A DNA stretch of 64,000 nt, from contig JBAXKJ010000010.1 of the NCBI GenBank assembly GCA_037137375.1, positions 62,001 through 126,000 of the forward strand, written 5' to 3'. Below are positions 29,850-36,755 of this stretch, in pieces. Position 1 is the stretch's first letter. Every line of letters starts with the position of its first letter. The translations under genes and the position numbers were made by a program. The DNA comes from CAINVV01 sp037137375 (lineage in GTDB: Bacteria > Bacteroidota > Bacteroidia > Bacteroidales > Prolixibacteraceae). The notes below the pieces were generated by a model that saw only the letters and a program-made list of their open reading frames with translations, had not been told where the DNA came from and did not search any database.

Positions 29850-31487
29850 ATGATAAAACGAGGATTGTTCATTCTGCTGATTTTCTGGATAGAAGCAACA
29901 GCTACCATAGCTCAGGAAAAGCCACATCATCAATATGCCTTAACCCCACCGATGGGGTGGAACAGTTGGAACTGCTTTAAACGCTATATTTCCGAATCCC
30001 AAATCAAAGAGATTGCCGATCTGATGGCTTCTAAAGGGCTTCGTGATGCCGGTTATGAATATTTGGTAATTGATGACGGATGGGCAATCGGGAGGCGTAA
30101 AAATGGAGAGGTCTATGCTGATTCTGTAAAGTTCCCGAATGGGATCAAGAAATTAGCAGAATATGTTCACAGCAAGGGGCTTAAATTTGGAATATATACT
30201 GGTCCAGGGAAAACAACCTGTGCGGGTTTTGTTGGAAGTTTAGGATATGAACAACAGGATGTGAATACCTATGCCCAATGGGGCGTCGACTTTATCAAGT
30301 TGGACTGGTGCAGTGGAGGCGATGATGAACGCGAAAAAATTGCCGCCAGGTGGCGCAAGGTCCTGGATCAAGTGAATCGCCCAATTGTTTTGAGCATCAA
30401 TTTTGGACAGGAGGCCTACAATTGGGCTTCAAACTATGCGAATATGTGGCGTACAACCACTGATATTTCACCGTGTTGGGACCTTCCAATTACCGAAACC
30501 GGTGGATTACCTTGTTCCGTTTTAGGTGTAGTCGATCAACAACCCGGATTGGAACGTTTTCAATTTCCGGGTGCATGGAATGATCCCGATATGATGCAGG
30601 TGGGTAATGGCAGTCTGACAGAATCCGAGAACCGTTCTCACTTATCGTTGTGGGCCATTCTGGGTGCACCAATGATGATGGGGAATGATTTGAGGAAGAT
30701 GACACCAGAAATAAATGAGCTATTAATTAACCGGGAAATTATCGCAGTTAATCAGGATAAACTTGGACTCCAGGGGCGCAAGATATCTGATTCCGGAGAA
30801 GATATTCGCAAAACAACGAATGCTTATGGACAAGAAATCTGGGTAAAGAAGTTACAACCCATAGGAGAATATGCAGTCGCTCTATTGAATCGCTCAGATT
30901 TTACAACCTATATGAAAGTTAACTGGAAAGACCTGGGCCTTGATGATCAGAATGTTTCTGTCAGGGATTTATGGAAACATCAGGATATGGGGTCGTATAA
31001 TAATTTTTATGCCGGACATATTCCTCCTCATGAGGTACTGATGATCAGGGTAAAAGGGAATCAGCAAGGTACACTCCAACCACTTTGTATGGAGCTGAAA
31101 GATTCGATCACTGTCGAAGCAGAACAGGGGTTACTTGCACGTGCCGTAAAAGGATCTGCTTATGGTGGGAAATACAAAGGTGCCGGCTATGTGGAATTTT
31201 TATCATCCACATCCAGAGAGAGATATATACGATTAGTGGTCAATATGCCAGAGAATGGCACCTATTCGGTTGGTTTACGATATGCTAACGGAGAAAAACA
31301 CGAAATGAAAATGATTATTTACACGGGTGGTAAAATGACGGATCTTATCTGCCCTTCAACCAAATCTTTTGGCGACTGGGGGTATGCCTTCACAAAGGTT
31401 GAGCTGGCAAAAGGGTTAAATGTCATCAAAATAATCTCTGACCAGGTGAGATGCCCCCTGATCGATCAGCTGATTGTGAAAAACTAA
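29850..31487 (+). CDS. Alpha-galactosidase-type enzyme, glycoside hydrolase family 27
   Basis: 545 residues with a signal peptide ending TIAQ. The catalytic barrel, about 28-320, has the family motifs LTPPMGWNSWNCF, YLVIDDGW, KFGIYTGPG and FIKLDWC, where Asp152 is the expected nucleophile. Asp205 in WRTTTDIS matches the acid/base position of plant alpha-galactosidases, and WNDPDMMQVGN follows. A beta-sandwich (about 325-405) and a C-terminal carbohydrate-binding-like domain (about 410-545, starting SITVEAEQG) follow. The reaction is release of terminal alpha-D-galactose; some GH27 members act on beta-L-arabinopyranose or alpha-N-acetylgalactosamine instead. It is the last intact gene of the + strand locus. 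Confidence 0.93.
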   Translation: MIKRGLFILLIFWIEATATIAQEKPHHQYALTPPMGWNSWNCFKRYISESQIKEIADLMASKGLRDAGYEYLVIDDGWAIGRRKNGEVYADSVKFPNGIKKLAEYVHSKGLKFGIYTGPGKTTCAGFVGSLGYEQQDVNTYAQWGVDFIKLDWCSGGDDEREKIAARWRKVLDQVNRPIVLSINFGQEAYNWASNYANMWRTTTDISPCWDLPITETGGLPCSVLGVVDQQPGLERFQFPGAWNDPDMMQVGNGSLTESENRSHLSLWAILGAPMMMGNDLRKMTPEINELLINREIIAVNQDKLGLQGRKISDSGEDIRKTTNAYGQEIWVKKLQPIGEYAVALLNRSDFTTYMKVNWKDLGLDDQNVSVRDLWKHQDMGSYNNFYAGHIPPHEVLMIRVKGNQQGTLQPLCMELKDSITVEAEQGLLARAVKGSAYGGKYKGAGYVEFLSSTSRERYIRLVVNMPENGTYSVGLRYANGEKHEMKMIIYTGGKMTDLICPSTKSFGDWGYAFTKVELAKGLNVIKIISDQVRCPLIDQLIVKN

Positions 31488-31494
31488 TATTTGT

Positions 31495-31674
31495 ATGAGA
31501 ACCACCGATCTTGCAACATTTCGACTTTTATTAACAATTCTGGCTGTTTTTGTTGCTTTCATTCTTCAGGGACAGGCTTTTGTCCATCCAGCCGTTGACA
31601 TGAATCGTGCCGATCTGGAGTTTATGAAACAGCAGATTACTTTGGAAAAACTTTTTACAAAGTCCCAATATTAA
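31495..31674 (+). pseudogene. Truncated N terminus of a secreted polysaccharide-lyase-type gene
   Basis: 59 codons starting 7 bases after the GH27 stop. The product begins with a basic/hydrophobic signal peptide ending QGQA, then FVHPAVDMNRADLEFMKQQI. That HPxxxxNxADLxxMK arrangement is typical of the mature start of alginate-lyase-like and heparinase-like enzymes, which are normally 400 residues or more. The frame stops at 31672 and nothing downstream continues it. It is read as the stub of the original next operon gene, cut at the edge of the mobile island. Confidence 0.65.
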
Positions 31675-31906
31675 AGTCAACAAACAGCAAGATAATTTTA
31701 ATCAAAAAGATTTTCAATTTGCCTTTGTGCCAATTGGAGAAGAATTGTTCGATCTACTTATTGACCTGGGGTTATTTAATTATTACGGTTCAAACAGCTT
31801 TATTATTGAACCAAACGTTTTTAACCTCAAATACCTTCAAGATTTTGCCAACAAAAGTTTTTCTTTCTTTTTTAAGAAATTAAAAGAAGTTAAACTAAAT
31901 ACTTAA
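31652..31906 (+). pseudogene. C-terminal fragment of an unknown gene
   Basis: An open frame without a convincing start codon runs to the stop at 31904-31906. The peptide includes FAFVPIGEELFDLLIDLG and ends FFKKLKEVKLNT. It overlaps the lyase stub in another frame only at its very beginning, so the join probably lies near 31660. I do not recognise the family. It looks like the 3' end of a gene brought to this place by the rearrangement that truncated the lyase gene. Confidence 0.4.
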
Positions 31907-31907
31907 A

Positions 31908-31942
31908 GCATTTTTGAGCACAAAAAGGGCACTCCAGCATTT
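31908..31942 (+). repeat. 35-base island boundary motif, copy 1
   Basis: GCATTTTTGAGCACAAAAAG followed by GGCACTCCAGCATTT. It differs by one base from copy 3 (38261-38295) and by three from copy 2 (35557-35591). Copies 2 and 3 each lie a constant 77 bases beyond a displaced tRNA-Ala 3' fragment; this copy has lost its fragment. It marks the left end of the first unit of the tRNA-Ala island. Confidence 0.75.
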
Positions 31943-32363
31943 ATCTTCATTGACCATAAGAGGTTATGGAATTTTGTAAATCATTGGCAATAATTCATTC
32001 AAATAAACACTTCTACAACCATTATTTTTCAATCTAATAGGGTAGTGATCAATTTGTCGGCCGAACGTGGGCGGATTGCCAGGTTAATTCATTAACTTTG
32101 AATATCAAAAAAACATGAAACAGACTATTGACGTCAATCATAAATCAGATATTGAGGTGATTAATACTATTTGTAAAATTGAAGAACACACGTAAAAAGA
32201 GACAGTTTAATATCTGATTTTTCAAATTTTTAGGGGAAAATGCTACCGCCTTCGGCCAAGTCTGGGCCGGCCAAAAAGTTCTGGAAGGGCCCCACATGCC
32301 GGGTAGGTTTTCCATCAGCTGAAAGTATTTCATAGCGATTATGAAACCTAATATTTTATTCAC
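31943..32363. other. Intergenic stretch with gene debris
   Basis: No convincing gene. A 26-codon frame starts at 32114 but has nothing to support it. Around 32240-32320 a short GC-rich stretch on the + strand can be read as AFGQVWAGQKVLEGPHMPG before a stop, which looks like debris that came with the GC-rich esterase gene downstream. Confidence 0.4.
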
Positions 32364-33485
32364 ATGAGAGCTATTGTAGCGATTGCTTTGATTTTTTTTG
32401 CGCCCTTTGCTTCAGGCATTCTGCTGGCTCAGATAAATTCCGCTACTCCGAAGCGACCTGTGCCACCGACCCGCGACCCTTACACGCCGGGATTTGTCGT
32501 GGCCACTGAGTGTCCCGATGGCACAGTACCACCGGTTGATGCCGACGGCAATTTCATTCTTGGTCCGACTCATCGGCCCATACCGGAGATGATTACCAAT
32601 GCATTACAAGGCACAGTGATTCAATTTACCATGAGTTCGGCGGACAGCAAAATCTATCCCGGCATCGCGCGCGAGCCGGGCACCTTTGGCACACCCGATC
32701 CTGCCGATCCGGCCAAACTTATCGTGTCCACCTGTCATCCCGCGCCTTACACACGAATAGTGGCAGTGTATGTGCCCAAAGACTATGTCCCTGGAACACC
32801 TGCACCGTTCCTCGTCGGTGCGGACGGCCCGGACAAAATTCTCTTTTCCGCACTCGATTATTTAATCGCAGAGAAAAAGATTCCAGCGATAGTCGCCATT
32901 TCCATCGGCAACGGCAGCGGTGACGCGCAGGGCAGTGAACGCGGTTTGGAATACGACACGCTTTCAGGCCTCTACGCCGAATTCGTCGAGACCGAAGTCC
33001 TGCCACTGGTGGAAAAGAAATGTTCCGTCACGCTCACAAAGAATCCCGATGCCCGCGCCACGATGGGCACCAGCTCCGGTGGTTCGTGCGCGTTGAGCAT
33101 GGCCTGGTACCATCCGGATTTATATCGACGTGTGCTTTCTTATAGCGGCACCTTTGTGAATCAGCAATGGCCGCCAAATCCTACGACGCCTCACGGCGCG
33201 TGGGAATTTCACAAACGTATCATCCCCGACTCTCCCGCCAAGCCCATCCGCCTTTGGCTCGAAGTCGGCGACCGCGATTTGCTGAACCCGAATGCCATGC
33301 GCGACGGCATGCACGACTGGGTGCTCGCCAACGAAAATATGGCAAAAGTTCTGGCTGCGAAGAATTATCATTACCAATTTCTCTTCGCCCGCAACGCCGG
33401 CCATGGCGACCGCGACGTGAAACAACAAACCTTGTCCCAGGCACTGGAATGGCTTTGGCGCGATGGCCAGCCCTCTGCCAAATAA
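32364..33485 (+). CDS. Secreted esterase of the esterase-D / enterochelin-esterase-like type, GC-rich and probably transferred
   Basis: 373 residues with a signal peptide ending GILLAQ. The alpha/beta hydrolase domain, about 115-365, has RIVAVYVPKDYVPGTPAPF (first strands), nucleophile elbow GTSSGGSCALSMAWYHPDLYRRVLSYSG, a likely catalytic Asp in EVGDRDLLNPNA and a His in ARNAGHGDRD. Such enzymes cleave feruloyl, acetyl or similar esters of carbohydrates or siderophores. Base use is unlike the neighbours: 38 of 60 bases are G or C at 33061-33120, against 23 of 60 at 34081-34140. It prefers Pro, Ala and Arg with GC-ending codons. Transfer from a GC-rich donor is therefore likely. It lies inside the first unit of the tRNA-Ala island. 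Confidence 0.87.
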   Translation: MRAIVAIALIFFAPFASGILLAQINSATPKRPVPPTRDPYTPGFVVATECPDGTVPPVDADGNFILGPTHRPIPEMITNALQGTVIQFTMSSADSKIYPGIAREPGTFGTPDPADPAKLIVSTCHPAPYTRIVAVYVPKDYVPGTPAPFLVGADGPDKILFSALDYLIAEKKIPAIVAISIGNGSGDAQGSERGLEYDTLSGLYAEFVETEVLPLVEKKCSVTLTKNPDARATMGTSSGGSCALSMAWYHPDLYRRVLSYSGTFVNQQWPPNPTTPHGAWEFHKRIIPDSPAKPIRLWLEVGDRDLLNPNAMRDGMHDWVLANENMAKVLAAKNYHYQFLFARNAGHGDRDVKQQTLSQALEWLWRDGQPSAK

Positions 33486-33714
33486 CTAAAAAAGCAAACC
33501 ACGAATTGCCCTAAATAAGCGAACTGGCAAAAGAAATTTGATAAATGGCTGTTACTTATAGTAGAAATAATATCTAAATACTCTGAATATTTCCAATAAC
33601 GCAAAAGCAATTACAGTAATACGGGATGCATTTGATAGCAATCAATTTTTTTGAAATTCCAATGGACAGATTTCAATGCAATACAGCAATTACTGAATTA
33701 CTCCCAAGTTGATT
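33486..33714. other. Intergenic, no gene seen
   Basis: A+T-rich spacer between the GC-rich esterase and the HipBST operator region. No frame with coding character was seen. The sharp drop in G+C after 33485 marks the end of the imported esterase segment. Confidence 0.5.
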
Positions 33715-33760
33715 TTAATTCATTAAATAGTGCAACAAATTGCACTATTTAATGAATTAA
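33715..33760. promoter_or_regulatory. Perfect 21-base inverted repeat upstream of hipB-like gene, probable operator
   Basis: Arms 33715-33735 and 33740-33760 are exact reverse complements separated by CAAA. The inner part reads ATAGTGCAA / TTGCACTAT. A weaker repeat with related half-sites (AATTAGTG at 33786-33793, CACTAATT at 33804-33811) lies between it and the promoter. HipB-type repressors bind several inverted repeats in their own promoter, so these are the expected operators. Confidence 0.6.
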
Positions 33761-33785
33761 ACACCCTACAACAAGTGAGTACACG

Positions 33786-33842
33786 AATTAGTGCATTAAA
33801 CTACACTAATTGATACAAGTATAAAAAAATTACTTATATTTG
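33786..33842 (+). promoter_or_regulatory. Promoter with overlapping inverted repeat for the HipBST operon
   Basis: TATATTTG at 33835-33842 fits the Bacteroidota -7 element (TAnnTTTG). An upstream TTG at 33810-33812, 22 bases away, could serve as -33. The inverted repeat AATTAGTG/CACTAATT overlaps this -33 region, so a bound repressor would block the promoter. The start codon follows at 33862. Confidence 0.55.
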
Positions 33843-33861
33843 TGTTAAAAAGAGCCATATA

Positions 33862-34080
33862 ATGCACTCGGTAGAGATTATTCAAACAATTAAAAAACGC
33901 AGAGAAATGATGCGGGTAACGCAGGAGACACTTGCAGAACTTTCAGGTGTGGGATTGCGAACCTTAAAACAGTTTGAAAGCGGAAAAGGAAACCCCACCC
34001 TTCAGACCTTACAGAAACTGTTAAATGTACTGGGGATGGAGGTCTGCTTACAAGTGAAGAAAACTCAATTCATTAAATGA
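33862..34080 (+). CDS. hipB: HipB-type helix-turn-helix antitoxin/repressor
   Basis: 72 residues, almost entirely an XRE-type helix-turn-helix: MMRVTQETLAELSGVGLRTL and QFESGKGNPTLQTLQKLLNVLGM are the recognition-helix region and the usual tail. In HipBST modules HipB binds operators in its own promoter and takes part in control of the kinase. Its end overlaps the next start by four bases (ATGA), a sign of translational coupling. The promoter region carries two inverted repeats. The protein is at the short end for HipB proteins. Confidence 0.88.
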   Translation: MHSVEIIQTIKKRREMMRVTQETLAELSGVGLRTLKQFESGKGNPTLQTLQKLLNVLGMEVCLQVKKTQFIK

Positions 34081-34409
34081 GAAAAGCAAAAATATTATAC
34101 AAAGAGGAAGAAGCAGGAGAATTAGTGCAGCAGGACGATGGAACGTTTATATTCCGATACCATGATAGCTGGATGGTTGATTATAATAAAATGGGCATAA
34201 GCCTTACCTTACCCAAAACACGACAAGAATATCATTCCGAATACCTTTTCCCTTTTTTTTTCAACATGTTACCAGAAGGGTCTAATAAGCAAGTCGTTTG
34301 TAAGCATATGAGGATTGATTCGGATGACTATTTCGGATTACTAATGACCACGGCAAAAACTGATAACATTGGTGCGATTAGGGTAATTAAAATAGAACAA
34401 GAGTCATGA
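34077..34409 (+). CDS. hipS: HipS-like small protein (HipA N-terminal subdomain), probable antitoxin of a HipBST system
   Basis: 110 residues matching the N-terminal subdomain of HipA kinases (Couple_hipA): GELVQQDDGTFIFRY, GISLTLPKT, and FPFFFNMLPEGSNKQ before the junction where the kinase core would normally continue. Here it is a separate gene joined by ATGA overlaps on both sides. In the known E. coli HipBST system the free HipS protein is the part that neutralises HipT. The same role is inferred here from gene order and size. Confidence 0.85.
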   Translation: MRKAKILYKEEEAGELVQQDDGTFIFRYHDSWMVDYNKMGISLTLPKTRQEYHSEYLFPFFFNMLPEGSNKQVVCKHMRIDSDDYFGLLMTTAKTDNIGAIRVIKIEQES

Positions 34410-35392
34410 GTTTGCCAAAAATAGAATATTGTCCTGGGACACTGTCAAAAGGTTTTAATACGTACAGCAGAGCTTGTTTGAACAGAGTATTCAATGGGAA
34501 ACAAGTTTTTCATGTGCTTCCCTATGAATCACCTGCAACCAATCAAGAAACGGATGAATTATTTGCAGAGAACAGAAGACATATGTCTATTTCAGGTGTA
34601 CAGGAAAAATTCTCAGTTTTACTTGAAAAAAATAAACTCAGATTAATTAATGAAGGGGAAAGAGGAACCTACATTTTGAAACCAATTCCGGGTGCAGGGG
34701 AAAAAGCAGACCAAATGCCTGCTAACGAACATTTAACTATGCAAATAGCTCGGCAGGTTTATGGTATAGAAACAGCAGAAAATGCGCTTATCTTTTTTAA
34801 GAATGGAACTCCAGCCTATATTACCAAAAGATTTGATGTGAAAAAAGACGGGGGTAAATGGGCTCAGGAGGATTTTGCTTCATTGGCAGGAAGAACACCT
34901 CAAACCCATGGAGAACATTATAAATACCTCGGCAATTACCTGGAACTTTTTCAACTCATACAATCTCATGTTCCTGCCTATAGACTAGAAGTACCTAAGT
35001 TATTTAAAGTATTGATGTTTAACTATCTTTTTTCAAATGGAGATGCTCATTTCAAAAATTTCTCTCTATTAGAAACTCCGATGGGAGATTATCGTCTAAG
35101 CCCTGCATACGACCTATTAAATAGCAGAATACATATAGAAGATAAAGACTTTGCTCTTGATGAAGGGCTTTTACCTGTTAATTTAGCTCCAGGTAGGATA
35201 AGTCAACAATTCTACCAAATAGCAGAGCATGCTGGATTAAGTGAAAAACAGGCAACCGACACATTTAACCTATTGATATCTAGATCAGAACGAGTTGAAA
35301 ATTTAGTTGCCGCCTCATTTTTAAATGATGGTACCAAACGTAATTATTGGCAAGCTTATCTGACCAGATTAAAACGAATGACCAAACAATGA
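34406..35392 (+). CDS. hipT: HipT-like serine/threonine kinase toxin (HipA kinase core)
   Basis: 328 residues with the HipA kinase core but without the N-terminal subdomain, which is supplied by the preceding gene. A Ser-Ile-Ser motif at 61-63 (HMSISGVQEKFSVLL) lies in the glycine-rich loop, where HipT proteins carry autophosphorylated serines. GTYILKP holds the ATP-binding lysine, NGDAHFKN the catalytic Asp213, and LSPAYDL the metal-binding Asp236. Published HipT has equivalents about three or four residues earlier and phosphorylates tryptophanyl-tRNA synthetase; the target here is not known. All key residues are present, so it is probably active. Confidence 0.88.
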   Translation: MSLPKIEYCPGTLSKGFNTYSRACLNRVFNGKQVFHVLPYESPATNQETDELFAENRRHMSISGVQEKFSVLLEKNKLRLINEGERGTYILKPIPGAGEKADQMPANEHLTMQIARQVYGIETAENALIFFKNGTPAYITKRFDVKKDGGKWAQEDFASLAGRTPQTHGEHYKYLGNYLELFQLIQSHVPAYRLEVPKLFKVLMFNYLFSNGDAHFKNFSLLETPMGDYRLSPAYDLLNSRIHIEDKDFALDEGLLPVNLAPGRISQQFYQIAEHAGLSEKQATDTFNLLISRSERVENLVAASFLNDGTKRNYWQAYLTRLKRMTKQ

Positions 35393-35402
35393 AAATAAAA
35401 AA

Positions 35403-35428
35403 AAGGCTTTACAGAAATGTAAAGCCTT
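35403..35428 (-). terminator. Displaced tRNA-Ala-type terminator, unit 1 right end
   Basis: Stem AAGGCTTTACA / TGTAAAGCCTT with a four-base loop. Read on the minus strand it follows the tRNA 3' fragment and ends in a run of eight or more T, as a factor-independent terminator. It can also end hipT transcription on the + strand, though there is no T run on that side. Confidence 0.7.
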
Positions 35429-35438
35429 GATAATCAGG

Positions 35439-35480
35439 TGGAGAATATCGGAATCGAACCGATGACCTTTTGACTGCCAG
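35439..35480 (-). repeat. Displaced 3' half of tRNA-Ala, attachment-site copy
   Basis: 42 bases identical to the 3' part (anticodon loop to acceptor end) of the intact tRNA-Ala at 40445-40518, minus strand. The 5' half is missing and the sequence diverges right after the anticodon-loop bases, so it is not a functional tRNA. It is the expected trace of integration into a tRNA 3' end. Confidence 0.88.
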
Positions 35481-35556
35481 GGATAAGAGCATATTTTATT
35501 ACATTGATTTTTAAATATATAGAAATCGATAGTATCGCAAAATACAGCATTTTACA

Positions 35557-35591
35557 GCATTTTCGAGCGCAAAAAGGGCACTCCAGTATTT
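35557..35591 (+). repeat. 35-base island boundary motif, copy 2
   Basis: Second copy of the motif described at 31908. It lies 77 bases past the tRNA fragment, like copy 3. The short word ACAGCATTTT occurs twice just before and at its start. Confidence 0.75.
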
Positions 35592-35639
35592 CGTTACAGA
35601 TTTTGTCAATATTGACAATTTAGAGGATGATAATTTGGG

Positions 35640-35831
35640 ATTGTCGTTGCAATGTCACGACATTTGACATCCCACTATGGTAGGAGCTTTGAGGAAAAAA
35701 GTCTGTGCAGGATGATGCAATTTGCTCAGATTTTCAAAGATGAACAAATTGTCGCTACGTTGTGGCGACGATTGAGTTGGAACCACTTTATTACGCTTAT
35801 TCCTTTGAAAGTCAATAAATTAATTTGGTAA
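35640..35831 (+). pseudogene. Fragment of a DUF1016 / YhcG-type nuclease, copy 1
   Basis: The frame reads MSRHLTSHYGRSFEEKSL, then RMMQFAQIFKDEQIVATLW, then LSWNHFITLIPLK before a stop. This matches the N-terminal domain of DUF1016 (PDDEXK) proteins, in which a sheath of helices ends in the motif LSWSHxxxLIxLK. Intact members have about 350 residues; the C-terminal nuclease domain is absent. A nearly identical fragment lies at 38343-38534, broken at the same point. Confidence 0.7.
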
Positions 35832-35846
35832 TAGCCCTACAATTAT

Positions 35847-36170
35847 GTCGTTTGCCTATTCAAACCCGATTACGCTGGAGGTATTGTTGAAATTGCTAAA
35901 GCGTTATACCAATCGAAAGATAAGATAAAATATATCACTTTACTGGATTATGTTGTCCGATTTAAAAGCCAGGCAGTGATGAAACGGTTGGGTTTTTTAC
36001 TCGAAGAACTGAACATTGAAACAGATATAATTGAAAAGCTTCTGAGACTAATAACAGCCTCGTATGTGGTGCTGGATACTGAACTACCCGCATATGGAAA
36101 TCGAAGCAGTAGGTGGCAAATACAAATAAACCTTGATGCGGAAACCATTAAATCTGCTATTTACTCATGA
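35847..36170 (+). pseudogene. C-terminal fragment of an AbiEi-type antitoxin
   Basis: The frame matches the last third of the intact antitoxin at 38687-39508 with only a few changes (for example LEELN against LEALN). It lacks the N-terminal helix-turn-helix. The join to the sequence before it lies at GTCGTTTGCCT (35847-35857), a short stretch that resembles both flanks in the intact copy. The fragment ends in TGA overlapping the ATG of the next fragment, as in the intact pair. Confidence 0.85.
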
Positions 36171-36312
36171 TAAGATCAGGCGAAATTCAGAAATAAGCAG
36201 CATCGGCTGGAGTCAGAGACCCACGAGTTGAAAAGGATTATATTCTGAGCTGGATATTGAAAGGAATTTCTCAACACAAAGAATTATCCGAATTATGGGT
36301 TTTTAAAGGTGT
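36167..36312 (+). pseudogene. N-terminal fragment of an AbiEii-type toxin, with a stop codon
   Basis: Starts like the intact toxin at 39505 but codon 10 is TAA (AAATAAGCA here, AAAAAAGCA in the intact copy). After that it reads VRDPRVEKDYILSWILKG, then homology ends at 36312 within the VFKGG segment. The GGTxLxK catalytic motif is lost, so it cannot make toxin. Confidence 0.85.
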
Positions 36313-36386
36313 CCAGTCTACTGTCAATACAATTATTAATGATTCTGCAACTAACCTCACAAATTAAAGCAAAACTGATTTTACTA

Positions 36387-36439
36387 TTGATATATCTAAA
36401 ATAATACTATATATTTGCCTAATAATATAGATATATCTA
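36387..36439 (+). promoter_or_regulatory. Promoter and paired operators of the hipBA-type operon
   Basis: TATATTTG at 36410-36417 fits the Bacteroidota -7 element, with ATTG 20 bases upstream. Two related 12-base palindromic sites flank it: TTGATATATCTA at 36387-36398 over the -33 region and TAGATATATCTA (perfect) at 36428-36439 beyond the start point. This is the arrangement expected for autoregulation by the helix-turn-helix protein that follows. Confidence 0.65.
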
Positions 36440-36459
36440 AATATTAATAAATTTTGAAT

Positions 36460-36753
36460 ATGTTTAATGAACTATATGAACAATCGGGTAGTGATATTAT
36501 CCGAAAATTAGGAAAAAATTACGGTAACTATCGTAAAAGGATGGGATATACTCAAAAGGAAGTTGCCGAGAAATCAGGATTGAGTGTATTTACAATTAGT
36601 TCTTTTGAAAACGGTTCTTCTACCGGGGTTACATTGGCTTCATTTATCAAATTGCTACGGGCTATCGATAGTCTTGACGAAATTGAGAAACTGTTGCCTG
36701 AACTGCCAGAAAGTCCTCGGGCAATATTTAAGAAACAGCGAAAATCGAGGTAA
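36460..36753 (+). CDS. HipB-type helix-turn-helix antitoxin/repressor, second system
   Basis: 97 residues from the ATG at 36460; a TTG two codons earlier is in frame but less likely. The centre is an XRE helix-turn-helix: YRKRMGYTQKEVAEKSGL and VFTISSFENGSSTGVTLAS. The C-terminal tail (EIEKLLPELPESPRAIFKKQ) is of the kind often inserted into the partner kinase. It lies two bases before a full-length HipA-type gene and is preceded by paired palindromes round a good promoter, so it should repress its own operon. Confidence 0.88.
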   Translation: MFNELYEQSGSDIIRKLGKNYGNYRKRMGYTQKEVAEKSGLSVFTISSFENGSSTGVTLASFIKLLRAIDSLDEIEKLLPELPESPRAIFKKQRKSR

Positions 36754-36755
36754 TC

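Noticed and set aside
35439..35480. A second tRNA gene
   Set aside because: Only the 3' half is present, and the anticodon stem and everything before it are missing. The same applies at 38142-38183.
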